Shown: positions 9,024 to 17,904 of the stretch, one piece after another
Layout of the letters: each line of letters opens with the position of its first letter
Position numbering within the stretch: position 1 is the first letter of the stretch
Source: an uncultured Roseburia sp.
GTDB taxonomy: Bacteria > Bacillota > Clostridia > Lachnospirales > Lachnospiraceae
Length of the DNA stretch: 56,481 nt
Assembly: GCA_947647505.1 (NCBI GenBank)
Contig: CANSKO010000019.1
Coordinates: 1-56,481, forward strand
Direction: 5' to 3'
Notes under the pieces: generated by a model
Told to the model about the DNA's origin: nothing
The model's database searches: none
What the model saw: only the letters and a program-made list of their open reading frames with translations
Program-made: the position numbers and the translations under genes

Positions 9024-9470
9024 TTACTCTTTGCTTAACCCTATCTTAATCGCTTTTTTCATTTTTTGCAATTCTTTTCTGAAAAAACCATGTGTTTTTT
9101 TCATCGGTTTTCCGACAATATGCAAGATTTTTCTAAGAATCCCAAGAAAGAACCCTAAGATCTTTACAAAAAACCGAACGGTCCACGGACTGATCAGATA
9201 ATTCTCAAACAGCATTCCAAGCGCAACGCCGCCAATCACAAACCACCGCAAAAGCCCCTCATTTTCCTGATATAGCATTGCAAAAATCCCTATCGCACAG
9301 CAGAACCAGTAAAAAACATCCTCCGCAGCCGTCAAAATCGTTCCATGCTTTCGCAGCTGGCGGAAAATCCGAAAAACGTCATACAGCATCATCAGGCCGA
9401 TTCCAAAAAGAAACGAAATGAGCAGCAGACTGCCCTCCCCGGCAATTGTTTCGCTGACTGCGCTGCTCAT
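9024..9470 (-). CDS. yabQ: Spore cortex biosynthesis membrane protein YabQ
   Basis: YabQ is a forespore membrane protein needed for cortex formation in Bacillus. This 148-residue protein has three hydrophobic segments (about residues 13-31, 49-66 and 70-90) and a basic C-terminal tail rich in Lys and Phe. The segment GLMMLYDVFRIFRQ is a recognisable YabQ feature. The start overlaps the yabP stop by four bases, and the yabP-yabQ-divIC order is conserved. No catalytic motif is known. Assignment rests on position and topology as well as sequence pattern. Confidence 0.88.
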   Translation of the reverse strand: MSSAVSETIAGEGSLLLISFLFGIGLMMLYDVFRIFRQLRKHGTILTAAEDVFYWFCCAIGIFAMLYQENEGLLRWFVIGGVALGMLFENYLISPWTVRFFVKILGFFLGILRKILHIVGKPMKKTHGFFRKELQKMKKAIKIGLSKE

Positions 9471-9751
9471 TTAAACAGCCGCCCGAAAAAAGATTCCGCC
9501 TGTTTGCCATAGTCCTTTACCTCGGAATAGGCCAGCGAGTCGATTTTTCCCTCGATATCCACCTCGCCTTTTTCCAGGCTGAGCCGGTTGACATGCAGAT
9601 CATTCCCTTTAATCAAAAGCATTCCCTGCTCCGTCTCTAATAAAATTTCGGACACGTCAAACGAGAGGACATCCACCACTCCGCTGAAATTCCCGGTTTT
9701 GCGATTTCCAAGAAGAACCTTGTGCGACTTGCTGACTGTTTTTTCTTCCAT
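9467..9751 (-). CDS. yabP: Sporulation protein YabP
   Basis: This 94-residue soluble protein of the YabP/YqfC family is needed for spore cortex and coat development, and its biochemical role is unknown. The family pattern is clear in the central GVVDVLSFDVSEILLETEQG followed by LLIKGNDLHVNRLSLEKGEV and the closing DSLAYSE. There is no signal peptide or membrane segment. An AGGAGG sits correctly before the ATG at 9751. It overlaps yabQ by four bases, so both should be made together. Confidence 0.92.
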   Translation of the reverse strand: MEEKTVSKSHKVLLGNRKTGNFSGVVDVLSFDVSEILLETEQGMLLIKGNDLHVNRLSLEKGEVDIEGKIDSLAYSEVKDYGKQAESFFGRLFK

Positions 9752-9833
9752 ACTTTTCCCTCCTGCTGGAATGGTTGTCTTTTTCTTTTACATTATATGA
9801 GGAGGCATATGGTTTTATGTCAGAATCCTTTCC

Positions 9834-10073
9834 TCAAAGATAGCGAAACATTTCCTTCGCATCTTCCTTTTTTGTGGATTCCACCAGCGAAAGCGCTTCC
9901 ACTTTCACCGTCTTAAGTCCGAACGTAATCTCGATTATATCATTTGGCTTCACCTTTGTCGAGGCCTTTGCCTCTTTTCCATTTACCGTTACCCGTCCGG
10001 CGTCGCAGGCTTCATTTGCCACTGTGCGCCGTTTAATCAGGCGGGATACCTTTAAAAATTTATCCAGTCTCAT
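9834..10073 (-). CDS. rqcP: S4-domain RNA-binding protein (RqcP/YabO/Hsp15 type)
   Basis: This 79-residue protein consists almost entirely of an S4 RNA-binding domain ([20 protein letters not shown] through [18 protein letters not shown]). In Bacillus the orthologue YabO (RqcP) binds the stalled 50S subunit with RqcH and supports alanine tailing during ribosome quality control. An orthologue between HU and yabP is typical of Firmicutes. The name is by synteny and length; the sequence itself supports RNA binding. It lies 82 bases upstream of yabP in the same direction. Confidence 0.88.
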   Translation of the reverse strand: MRLDKFLKVSRLIKRRTVANEACDAGRVTVNGKEAKASTKVKPNDIIEITFGLKTVKVEALSLVESTKKEDAKEMFRYL

Positions 10074-10109
10074 AGCGTCCTCTCCATTTTACAAAACAAT
10101 TTCCTGTAA

Positions 10110-10142
10110 GCAAAAAAACACAGGGGGCCTCTGCGCCCCCTG
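10110..10142 (-). terminator. Terminator after HU gene
   Basis: Stem CAGGGGGC/GCCCCCTG (10121-10128 with 10135-10142) is followed on the minus strand by T7. It lies 60 bases after the HU stop, so HU is largely monocistronic. Confidence 0.85.
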
Positions 10143-10202
10143 CAATACGTTCATTTTTCATTTGAATGGAATCTGCATGGACTTATGCCGCCGGCTGACG
10201 CC

Positions 10203-10478
10203 TTATGCATTCACCATATCCTTCAATGCTTTTCCAGCTTTGAACTTCGGCGCTTTTGAAGCCGCAATCTTCATCTCCGCTCCCGTCTGAGGATTTCTTC
10301 CGATCCGCTCCGCCCGTTCCGAAACCTCAAACGTTCCAAATCCTACCAACTGAATTTTCTCGCCTTTTTTCAGCTCTTCCGCAACAACATCGGTAAATGC
10401 CTTTAAAGCGGCCTCGGCATCTTTTCTCGATAATTCAGTTTTGTCAGCGATTGCTGCAACCAGCTCTGTCTTGTTCAT
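10203..10478 (-). CDS. hup: DNA-binding protein HU
   Basis: HU is a small homodimeric nucleoid protein that bends DNA. The 91-residue protein begins [21 protein letters not shown] and contains the HU/IHF signature around [21 protein letters not shown]. The DNA-intercalating proline lies in RNPQTG. The ATG at 10478 was chosen because AGGAGG lies 9-10 bases upstream. A longer frame to 10505 would start inside the leader. A strong promoter at 10566-10594 and its own terminator agree with a highly expressed single gene. Confidence 0.96.
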   Translation of the reverse strand: MNKTELVAAIADKTELSRKDAEAALKAFTDVVAEELKKGEKIQLVGFGTFEVSERAERIGRNPQTGAEMKIAASKAPKFKAGKALKDMVNA

Positions 10479-10565
10479 TGAATAACTCCTCCTGTAGATT
10501 TTCATATATTAAGGATACCGTCACTTCACAAGGGCAGTAGTTCCTCTTAATAAGCTACAAGATTA

Positions 10566-10594
10566 TTTATACTTGTTTTCCCTGTGTTTGTCAA
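10566..10594 (-). promoter_or_regulatory. HU promoter
   Basis: TTGACA (10589-10594), a 17-base spacer and TATAAA (10566-10571) lie on the minus strand about 90 bases upstream of the HU start. Confidence 0.75.
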
Positions 10595-10651
10595 GGAAAA
10601 TCAGCATTTTCCGGAAATATTTCATGGCTTTCGCCTCATTTTCCACCGGTC

Positions 10652-12388
10652 TTACATCAGATTGCGCACCAGATCCAAAGCCGCGTCAGAAAGCGCGTTT
10701 ACTTTCTCCTGCGCGTCCTGCATGGAATCGCCTTTTACGCCGATGTAAAACTTCACCTTCGGCTCCGTTCCGGACGGCCGGACGCATACCCATGCGTCTT
10801 CTTCCAGCTCATAATACAGCACATTGGAAGACGGCAGCCCCGTCGGAACCGCTTTGCCCGTCTGCATATCGGCAATCGTGCCGGCCTGATAATCCCGAAC
10901 AGCCAAAACCGGATATGCGCCAATCGCTTTGGGCGGCTCTTTGCGCAGATATTCCATAATGTGGCGAATTTTTTCCAGTCCCTCAATGCCTTTTAACGTA
11001 ACGGACTCAACATGATCCTGATAATATCCGCACCGCTCATACAGCGCAAGCATCGCGTCCCAGAGCGTTTTGCCCTGCGTCTTATAGTATGCAGCCGCTT
11101 CGCAAAGGAACATGGTCGCCGCTACCGCGTCCTTATCCCTCGCATACGTGCCGGGCAGACATCCGTAGCTTTCCTCCATGCCAAACAGATACGTCCCCCT
11201 GCCTTCCCGCTCAAATTCCAGAATCTTTTGTCCGATAAACTTAAATCCGGTCAGCACCTCGATCAGTTCCACGCCGTAATAAGCCGCAACCGCATCTGCC
11301 AGATTCGTCGTAACAATCGAACGAATGAATGCGCCGTCCTCCGGAAGCGCGCCTTTTACCGCCTTTGTCTGTCCGATGATGTAATCCCCGATCAGACATC
11401 CCGACATATTGCCGGTCAGCATATGGTATTCGCCTGTCTGCCCGTCTTTTACATACACGCCAAGCCGGTCAGCATCCGGGTCCGTGGCAAGCACAAGATC
11501 CGCGTCCTCCTTCTTGGCAAGCGCAAGCGCAAGCTGATACGCGTCCGGCGCTTCCGGATTCGGATAGCCCACGGTCGGAAAGTCGCCGTCCGGCGCTTCC
11601 TGCTCTTTGACGATAAACACCTTTGTAAAGCCCAGCTCGTTTAATATCGTGCGAACCGGAATGTTCCCCGTCCCGTGCAATGGCGTATATACGATTTTCA
11701 GATCGTCTTTTACGGCGTCGATCGCATCCTGATGCAATACCAGCTGCTTGATTTCATCCATATAGGAGCGGTCAAGCTCTTCCCCAATCGTAATATAAAG
11801 CCCCTTTTCCTTCGCTTCCGTCAGCTCCATCGTCCGCACGGCATTGTAATCCGTTACGGCCTTTACCTCCGCCATAATGCCCGCATCGTGCGGCGGCGTA
11901 ATCTGCGCGCCGTCTTCCCAGTATACTTTATATCCGTTGTATTCGGCCGGATTGTGGCTTGCCGTTATGTTGATCCCCGCCGCAGCGCCCAGTTTGCGGA
12001 CAGCGTAAGATAACTCCGGCGTCGGCCGAAGCGATGCAAAGACATACGCGCGAATGCCGTTTGCCGCAAGATTCAACGCCGCTTCATCGGCAAATTCCGG
12101 CGACATTCTTCTGGAATCATAAGAGATGGCAACGCCCTTTTCCTGCACTCCTGCTTTTTTCATATAATTTGCAAGCCCCTGCGTCGCCCTGCGCACCGTA
12201 TAAATATTCATGCGGTTTGTTCCCGCGCCAATAATGCCGCGCAGCCCTGCCGTGCCAAATTCCAGCTCCGTATAGAACCGCTCCTCAATCTCCTTTTCAT
12301 CCCCTGCGATCGCACGCAGTTCCGCTTTCGTCGCCTCGTCAAAATACGGGTTTGTAAGCCACTCCTCATAAGCTTTTCTGTAATCCAT
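10652..12388 (-). CDS. pgcA: Alpha-phosphoglucomutase / phosphomannomutase
   Basis: The enzyme interconverts glucose 1-phosphate and glucose 6-phosphate (possibly also mannose phosphates), linking central carbon to UDP-glucose and glycogen. The 578-residue length fits the PgcA class. The four active-site regions are present: phosphoserine loop TASHNP, metal loop TDPDADRLG, sugar-binding GMEESYG, and phosphate-binding RPSGTEPKVKFY. AGGAGG precedes the ATG at 12388. It lies 18 bases after the PEGA lipoprotein gene and is probably cotranscribed with it. No good terminator was seen before the HU promoter. Confidence 0.95.
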   Translation of the reverse strand: MDYRKAYEEWLTNPYFDEATKAELRAIAGDEKEIEERFYTELEFGTAGLRGIIGAGTNRMNIYTVRRATQGLANYMKKAGVQEKGVAISYDSRRMSPEFADEAALNLAANGIRAYVFASLRPTPELSYAVRKLGAAAGINITASHNPAEYNGYKVYWEDGAQITPPHDAGIMAEVKAVTDYNAVRTMELTEAKEKGLYITIGEELDRSYMDEIKQLVLHQDAIDAVKDDLKIVYTPLHGTGNIPVRTILNELGFTKVFIVKEQEAPDGDFPTVGYPNPEAPDAYQLALALAKKEDADLVLATDPDADRLGVYVKDGQTGEYHMLTGNMSGCLIGDYIIGQTKAVKGALPEDGAFIRSIVTTNLADAVAAYYGVELIEVLTGFKFIGQKILEFEREGRGTYLFGMEESYGCLPGTYARDKDAVAATMFLCEAAAYYKTQGKTLWDAMLALYERCGYYQDHVESVTLKGIEGLEKIRHIMEYLRKEPPKAIGAYPVLAVRDYQAGTIADMQTGKAVPTGLPSSNVLYYELEEDAWVCVRPSGTEPKVKFYIGVKGDSMQDAQEKVNALSDAALDLVRNLM

Positions 12389-12406
12389 TTCTTTTTCCTC
12401 CTGTTT

Positions 12407-13849
12407 TTATTCATCCCGCAGGTCATCGTAGTCCCTGTTCTGACCCGGGCTGCCGCCTCCGCCTGTGCCGCCTGCACTGTTGTTATTATTGGCGCCGTTA
12501 TTATTATTGTTATTATTATTGCTGTTATTATTATTGTTGGAGCTGTTATTATTGCTGTTATTGCCGCTGTTTGTATTATTGATCGATGTCAGCAGATTAT
12601 ACAGCGTCGTCAGATAATCCGTCTGCCCCGTATTCGCATTGCCATTGTTATTCGCATTGCCGTTATTTGTATTTGCATTGCCGTTATTTGCATTGCCATT
12701 ATTCGCATTGCCATTATTTGCATTGCCGCCGGCCGCATTTCCTCCGCCGGCATTCCCATCTTCTTTCATTTCCTTTGGCTTGCTGCTGCCGCCGGATTCC
12801 GTCAGCGCAATTTCAATCTCCGCTTTTTGAGAATTTACGACCAGCCGCTCCGTAATCGGGTCGTACCCTTCCGCTTCCACCGTTATCGTATGCAGTCCAT
12901 AAGGGACTTCCAGCGTTTTCGAGTAATCCGCCTTTTTGCCGTCTATACGAAGAACCGCCCCTTCTACGCCTACGTCAAACTTAAGCTTGCAGACCTTTGG
13001 CCCTTCCCCTTTCAGCTCGTCCAGATTCAGGCTGACCGTCTTGTCCCGTTCGATGACGACCTCCCGGTCTCCGCCATAGCCATTGTTGGCCACCGTCACC
13101 AGATAGCTGCCCTCCGGCGCCTCAATCTGCATATTCTTCGTCACCTTTTCAAATATCCTGTCTCCTATGCAGATAAAGCTTCCCTCAAACAGCTTCGTAT
13201 TGGCCAGCGCCAGATAGCCGTGTCCCCGGACAACGGAAAGCGAAATCAGCTGATTGTCCATGCCAACGGCACGCAAAACATCCGACTCGCTCAGATCGGC
13301 AAAGCCAACCGTCCGATCTCCGGAATAAATCTTCATATCGGCGTCACAGGCGTATCGCGTATCCCCGATCACAAACGCCTGTATGCTTTCATCATACGAA
13401 TACCTTACAATATCGTCATAGACCCACGCCTGATCGGAAAGCCGGACATGCGAAAGCCGCTGTGTGTCCTCATACAGCGCAATCTCCGCTGCATCTCCCG
13501 GCTGATAAGACGATGTAGATTTAGTATTGCCATATTTATCCAGAAACTGCGTGCCCGTATCGTATGCATACGACACCTGCCTGCCATTTCTGACCTTTCG
13601 AAAAAACACCGTCTTCGTCTGCGCGTCGATCTGTTCAATCACATACAGCTCCTGCGCTTTTTCTGACGCTTCTTCGTCCGACGACGCTTCCTCCGTTTCT
13701 TTGCGTTCCGTCCCCTGCTCCTTTTCTGCGCCGCTGCCCATTCTATACTGAACAATGCCGCTGCCATAAGACTTTTTCCTGCATGCGCCAAACGAAAGAA
13801 TGGCCAGCGCCGCAAGTAAAAGAAGCAGACAGTTCTTATGTATCTTCAT
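12407..13849 (-). CDS. PEGA-domain lipoprotein with Asn-rich tail
   Basis: This 480-residue protein has a lipoprotein signal peptide (hydrophobic residues 8-20, candidate lipidated Cys23 in LSFGACRKK), so it should be anchored on the outer face of the membrane. Residues 60-270 form beta-rich extracellular segments. Around 280-345 there is a PEGA domain (GAVLRIDGKKADYSK, then VPYGLHTITVEAEGYDP), a surface fold often seen with cell-wall attachment. From about 365 the chain is a low-complexity Gly/Ala/Asn linker (GNANN repeats). Nearly pure Asn/Ser and Gly runs follow, and it ends in DYDDLRDE. It is followed after 18 bases by pgcA. Function is unknown. Confidence 0.85.
   Translation of the reverse strand: MKIHKNCLLLLLAALAILSFGACRKKSYGSGIVQYRMGSGAEKEQGTERKETEEASSDEEASEKAQELYVIEQIDAQTKTVFFRKVRNGRQVSYAYDTGTQFLDKYGNTKSTSSYQPGDAAEIALYEDTQRLSHVRLSDQAWVYDDIVRYSYDESIQAFVIGDTRYACDADMKIYSGDRTVGFADLSESDVLRAVGMDNQLISLSVVRGHGYLALANTKLFEGSFICIGDRIFEKVTKNMQIEAPEGSYLVTVANNGYGGDREVVIERDKTVSLNLDELKGEGPKVCKLKFDVGVEGAVLRIDGKKADYSKTLEVPYGLHTITVEAEGYDPITERLVVNSQKAEIEIALTESGGSSKPKEMKEDGNAGGGNAAGGNANNGNANNGNANNGNANTNNGNANNNGNANTGQTDYLTTLYNLLTSINNTNSGNNSNNNSSNNNNNSNNNNNNNNGANNNNSAGGTGGGGSPGQNRDYDDLRDE
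12478..12735. repeat. Low-complexity Asn-codon repeat tract
   Basis: Within the PEGA lipoprotein the DNA is built from ATT/GTT-type triplets (AAT/AAC on the coding strand). An imperfect 15-base unit encodes GNANN, followed by poly-Asn. Such tracts can expand or contract by slippage. Confidence 0.8.
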
Positions 13850-13901
13850 TGCAGCTTCAATTCCTTTCCAAAAAATCTGCTCCCATTATAGCACAGTTTT
13901 T

Positions 13902-14903
13902 TCAAGTTGTGAAACAAAACAGCATTTTTAAGAATTGTTTTCTCTGCGGCTCCTGCTCCATCACTTTTTCCAGCTTTTCGATATCCCGTCCTGAAATCCA
14001 CGATTTTCTGGAGCTGGAATAGTGATTGGCTATTTTCCAGTACTTTTTGGGATAAGCCAGACGTAAATACAGCTGTTCATACTCTTCGGGCAAAAGCTTT
14101 CGCACGCTGTCATACGCTGCAATCATTTCCAGTCCAAGCCCCGTATTCCAGTTGTATTTTTCCAGAATTTTACGCAGAAAATTTGCCAGATCCTGCACCA
14201 TGACGTCATACGTGACCTGTTCAAAATTGAGTAAAACCCATTCTCCCTGAGAAAACACGACATTATGCTGATTATAATCCCCATGACACAGACCCCACAT
14301 GCTGTCAGCCAGGCGCTCATCCAGCGTTTCCATCTGCCGCGTCAGCTGCTCCGACGCTTCCTTTGCCTGCGCCCGGCAGCCGTCATATACCCGCATAAAA
14401 AGCATCTCGAACTCGTTTTTCTTATTTTTTCCGCGTATGTAATTTTTGACCTTGTTCAGCTCCCGGTTGTGCTTTTCATATTCCAGCAGGAGGCTGTCTT
14501 TATCGGCTTTTAAAAATGCGGGAATCGGTCTGTCGTAGCGCTTTGCCAGAATATGAAACTCCGCCAGCTTTTTTACGGCCGAAAGGATATCGTCTTTGTT
14601 TCTGACGTCGCATTCTTTGCCCGGATGACGCGTCTTTAACATATAGGATGTCTCATTGATTTCATCTTTGACCAGAACGTCTCCCGTCTTTGCAGGAAAA
14701 ATCGTTTCCGCCGTAAATCTTTGTCCTGCCAGAAATCCTGTTATATCATATAAAAAAAGCGCCCGTTCCATCGAACCGCGAAATTCCTTTAAAAGCATCG
14801 TCCCCTGATCCGTATCACAATTTAAAGCGCCGCGCCCCTTCGCCGTATTTCGGATCTCCACTTCAAACTGTTCCAGAATCTCTTCTTCCCGATTATACAC
14901 CAA
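13902..14903 (-). CDS. CotS/CotI-family spore coat kinase-like protein
   Basis: The 333-residue protein has the aminoglycoside phosphotransferase/CotS fold. An N-lobe includes MLLKEFRGS. The catalytic loop WGLCHGDYNQHNVVF follows, and then VLLNFEQVTYD takes the place of the usual DFD metal motif. Proteins of this family sit in the spore coat, and CotH/CotS relatives may phosphorylate coat proteins. Here the metal-binding position reads NFE, not DFD, so activity is open. The start is a GTG at 14903 with GGAGGGG seven bases upstream. It stands alone, 57 bases after cca and 52 bases before the PEGA lipoprotein gene. Confidence 0.85.
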   Translation of the reverse strand: MVYNREEEILEQFEVEIRNTAKGRGALNCDTDQGTMLLKEFRGSMERALFLYDITGFLAGQRFTAETIFPAKTGDVLVKDEINETSYMLKTRHPGKECDVRNKDDILSAVKKLAEFHILAKRYDRPIPAFLKADKDSLLLEYEKHNRELNKVKNYIRGKNKKNEFEMLFMRVYDGCRAQAKEASEQLTRQMETLDERLADSMWGLCHGDYNQHNVVFSQGEWVLLNFEQVTYDVMVQDLANFLRKILEKYNWNTGLGLEMIAAYDSVRKLLPEEYEQLYLRLAYPKKYWKIANHYSSSRKSWISGRDIEKLEKVMEQEPQRKQFLKMLFCFTT

Positions 14904-14960
14904 AACCCCTCCATATGCTTCAATTCACTTCATCTACCGTTTCCGTACACTCCGTGTCTA

Positions 14961-16313
14961 TTAAACATATGAAGAGGTCCCTTCATTTATGCTCTCTTTT
15001 GCTTTTTCCAGCAGATATTCCGCCGTATTTTTCTCCGGGTCACACAGCGTCTCCTCCAGAAGCTGTTTCAAAACCGCCCCAAGCTTTGGCCCCGGCGAAA
15101 TGCCAAGCGCGATCAGATCTCTGCCGGATACGGCCAGATCCTTTATCGTCAGGCATTGCTTCTCCTCTATAATCCTGCGATAACAGGCTTCGTATCCATC
15201 CAGATACGCAAGCTTTTTTTCCCTGGCCAGCTCGCTTTGCGCCAGAACGTCGGCGCGCTTCAGCTCAAAGATTGCCGGATACGCCTCCGTCCCGATCCGG
15301 ACGATCGCCCGCCGCACGCTCCGCAGGGACAGCGGCGGATTCTCATCGTGCCCCGCAACCAGACGGCAAACGCGATCCGTCGTATCATTGTCAAACTTCA
15401 GACGGCGCAGAATCGTTCTGGCCAGCTCGCTTCCTTTCTGCGGATGTCCATAGAAATGATGCACGCCGTCTGTTCCCATCGTCCGGCACGCCGGCTTTCC
15501 GACGTCATGCAAAAGCGCCGAAAGCCGCAGAACCCTGTCCTTTCGGATATTCTGCAATGCCGCTATCGTATGCGCCCCGACGGTATAGACGTGATGCGGA
15601 TTCTTCTGCTCTGTCTGCATCATAACGTCAAATTCCGGGAGCATAACGCCGGTAATGCCGGTTTCATAAAGCGTCTGCATCGCTTCCGGATGGTCAGACA
15701 ACAAGATTCTGACCAGCTCCGCCTGAATCCGCTCCGCACTGATGCGCCGCATATCCTGCGCCTGTTCACAGATCGCGCGCCGCGTCTCCTCCTCTATGGC
15801 AAACCCGAGCTCTGCCGAAAAGCGTACTGCGCGCATCATACGCAGCGCGTCCTCCTGAAATCGCTGCCGCGCGTCTCCCACGCAGCGCACGACCTTCCGC
15901 CGCATATCGCCCAGACCGTCAAATGCATCCACCAGCCCATTCACAGGATCATATGCCATCGCGTTCATCGTAAAATCCCGGCGTTTCAGATCTTCTAAAA
16001 GATTCGGCGTAAACGTCACTTCATTTGGATGCCTGGCGTCCGTATATGCGCCGTCGATCCGATACGTCGTCACTTCAAAGCCTTCTTTTTCCAGCATTAC
16101 CGTAACGGTTCCATGCGCAATTCCCGTATCAATCGTTCTGGCAAACAGTCGTTTTACTTCCTTTGGTCTGGCCGATGTCGTAATGTCCCAGTCCAGCGGC
16201 TGTCTGCCCAAAATGCTGTCCCGCACGCAGCCGCCCACCGCATACGCTTCGTAGCCAGCGTCATGCAGCCTGTTCAGAATCTGCATAACCCTTTCCGGCA
16301 ATACAATGTTCAT
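14961..16313 (-). CDS. cca: CCA tRNA nucleotidyltransferase
   Basis: It adds or repairs the 3' CCA end of tRNA. The 450-residue protein begins MNIVLPERVMQILNRL. The class II nucleotidyltransferase core has the flexible-loop motif GGCVRDSILG and the metal-binding pair in DWDIT. The motif RRDFTMNAMAYD and the ATP/CTP-selecting EDALRMMRAVRFSAELGF follow. A C-terminal HD domain (LSALLHDVGKP) is present, as in many Firmicute enzymes. The ATG at 16313 is preceded by GGGGG at the end of proS. A longer frame to 16595 overlaps proS and lacks family similarity, so it was rejected. Only one base separates proS from cca. Confidence 0.95.
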   Translation of the reverse strand: MNIVLPERVMQILNRLHDAGYEAYAVGGCVRDSILGRQPLDWDITTSARPKEVKRLFARTIDTGIAHGTVTVMLEKEGFEVTTYRIDGAYTDARHPNEVTFTPNLLEDLKRRDFTMNAMAYDPVNGLVDAFDGLGDMRRKVVRCVGDARQRFQEDALRMMRAVRFSAELGFAIEEETRRAICEQAQDMRRISAERIQAELVRILLSDHPEAMQTLYETGITGVMLPEFDVMMQTEQKNPHHVYTVGAHTIAALQNIRKDRVLRLSALLHDVGKPACRTMGTDGVHHFYGHPQKGSELARTILRRLKFDNDTTDRVCRLVAGHDENPPLSLRSVRRAIVRIGTEAYPAIFELKRADVLAQSELAREKKLAYLDGYEACYRRIIEEKQCLTIKDLAVSGRDLIALGISPGPKLGAVLKQLLEETLCDPEKNTAEYLLEKAKESINEGTSSYV

Positions 16314-16314
16314 T

Positions 16315-17757
16315 CTAATATGCTTTCCCCCAGTATATAAGCTTATGCGCCGGCTTTTTGCAGCAAACGCAGGTTTTTGCGATGCGCTCCTGATCGTCAA
16401 ACGGCATGCAGCGCGCCGTTGCTGCAAAATCCTCCTTGATCTTATCTTCACAGGCCTGCCCGCCGCACCACATGCCACGGATAAAGCCCGGCTTATTCTG
16501 CACGATTTCTGTAAATTCCTCATAGTCATGCGCGTCATAGATATGCGCGTCTCTGTGCGCTTTCGCACGCGCATACATATCCGACTGTATCGCATCCAGA
16601 AGCGTTTTTATCGTCTGCCCAAGTCCGTCAATCGATACCGTCGTCTTTTCCCTTGTATCCCGGCGCACAAGCACGCACTGTCCGGCCGCAATATCCTTTG
16701 GTCCGATTTCCACGCGAATCGGAATCCCGCGCATCTCCTGCTCCGAAAACTTCCATCCCGGACTCTTTTCCGAATCGTCCAGCTTCACGCGAATGCCCTG
16801 TTCGGCCAGCGTCTGCCGCACGCTCTGCGCTTTTTCCAAAACGCCTTCCTTATGCTGCTGAATGGGAATCACCATCACCTGTGTCGGCGCGATCGCAGGA
16901 GGAAGGGCCAGCCCGGAATCGTCTCCATGCACCATAATGATCGCGCCAATCAGACGCGTCGTCATGCCCCATGAAGTCTGATGCACATATTTCAGCTGAT
17001 TGTCCCGGTCCGTATACTGAATATCAAACGCTTTGGCAAATCCGTCTCCAAAATTATGGCTCGTGCCGGACTGCAACGCCTTGCCGTCATGCATCAGCGC
17101 CTCAATCGTATACGTCGCCTCCGCTCCGGCAAATTTCTCCTTATCCGTCTTTTTCCCCCGGACAACCGGAATCGCAAGCGTCTCTTCGCAGAAATCCGCA
17201 TATACATGCAGCATCTGAAGCGTCCGCTCCTTGGCCTCTTCCGCCGTCGCATGCGCCGTATGCCCCTCCTGCCATAAAAATTCTCTGGAACGCAAAAACG
17301 GACGCGTCTCTTTCTCCCAGCGAACGACCGAACACCACTGATTGTACAATTTGGGCAGATCGCGATACGACTGAATCAAATTGCTGTAAAAATCACAAAA
17401 CAGCGTCTCCGACGTCGGACGCACGCAAAGCCGCTCCTGCAATGGATTCGTCCCGCCATGCGTCACCCACGCCACTTCCGGCGCAAAGCCCTCCACATGA
17501 TCCTTCTCTTTATTCAACAGACTTTCCGGAATAAACAGGGGCATATAAACATTCTCAACGCCAGTCTCCTTAAACCGTCCATCCAGCTCCTTCTGAATAT
17601 TCTCCCAGATCGCGTATCCGTCCGGTTTGAGTATCATACAGCCCTTAATGGAAGAATAATCAATCAGCTCCGCCTTCTTCACCACATCCGTATACCATTG
17701 CGCAAAATCCTCTTCCATAGAAGTGATCGCTTCCACCAGTTTCTTTTCCTTGCCCAT
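16315..17757 (-). CDS. proS: Prolyl-tRNA synthetase, ProS type 3 (archaeal/eukaryote-like)
   Basis: This class II synthetase charges tRNA-Pro. At 480 residues it is the short form without the bacterial-type insertion editing domain. Motif 2 is in the [20 protein letters not shown] region. Residues near RPTSETLF and the [14 protein letters not shown] region fit the active site. An [11 protein letters not shown] loop precedes the anticodon-binding domain. The C-terminus carries a Cys cluster (CVCCKK) and ends in Tyr, as is usual for archaeal-type ProS. A promoter lies at 17803-17831. cca follows with a single intervening base, so proS-cca is an operon of tRNA functions. Confidence 0.95.
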   Translation of the reverse strand: MGKEKKLVEAITSMEEDFAQWYTDVVKKAELIDYSSIKGCMILKPDGYAIWENIQKELDGRFKETGVENVYMPLFIPESLLNKEKDHVEGFAPEVAWVTHGGTNPLQERLCVRPTSETLFCDFYSNLIQSYRDLPKLYNQWCSVVRWEKETRPFLRSREFLWQEGHTAHATAEEAKERTLQMLHVYADFCEETLAIPVVRGKKTDKEKFAGAEATYTIEALMHDGKALQSGTSHNFGDGFAKAFDIQYTDRDNQLKYVHQTSWGMTTRLIGAIIMVHGDDSGLALPPAIAPTQVMVIPIQQHKEGVLEKAQSVRQTLAEQGIRVKLDDSEKSPGWKFSEQEMRGIPIRVEIGPKDIAAGQCVLVRRDTREKTTVSIDGLGQTIKTLLDAIQSDMYARAKAHRDAHIYDAHDYEEFTEIVQNKPGFIRGMWCGGQACEDKIKEDFAATARCMPFDDQERIAKTCVCCKKPAHKLIYWGKAY

Positions 17758-17802
17758 CCTTCCGCTTCCTTTCCGTCAATCCTGAATTCTTTCACATACG
17801 CC

Positions 17803-17831
17803 ATTCTACCACATTCCCCCATCCCTGTCCA
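17803..17831 (-). promoter_or_regulatory. Probable proS-cca promoter
   Basis: On the minus strand TGGACA (17826-17831) and TAGAAT (17803-17808) are spaced by 17 bases, 46 bases upstream of the proS ATG. Confidence 0.5.
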
Positions 17832-17860
17832 TTCCAAACCCCATCCCCTGCCGCAAAACA

Positions 17861-17890
17861 AAGCCCCCGGAAATCACCATTTCCGGGGGC
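17861..17890 (-). terminator. Terminator after the 1674-residue adhesin gene
   Basis: A perfect 12-bp stem (17863-17874 with 17879-17890, GCCCCCGGAAAT) with a CACC loop is followed on the minus strand by TTTGTTTTG. It lies 15 bases after the adhesin stop. Confidence 0.9.
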
Positions 17891-17904
17891 CATGCCCAAA
17901 TATC

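Noticed and set aside
16314..16595. N-terminal 94-residue extension of cca
   Set aside because: It overlaps the conserved end of proS, has no family similarity, and a good start with a GGGGG site lies at 16313.
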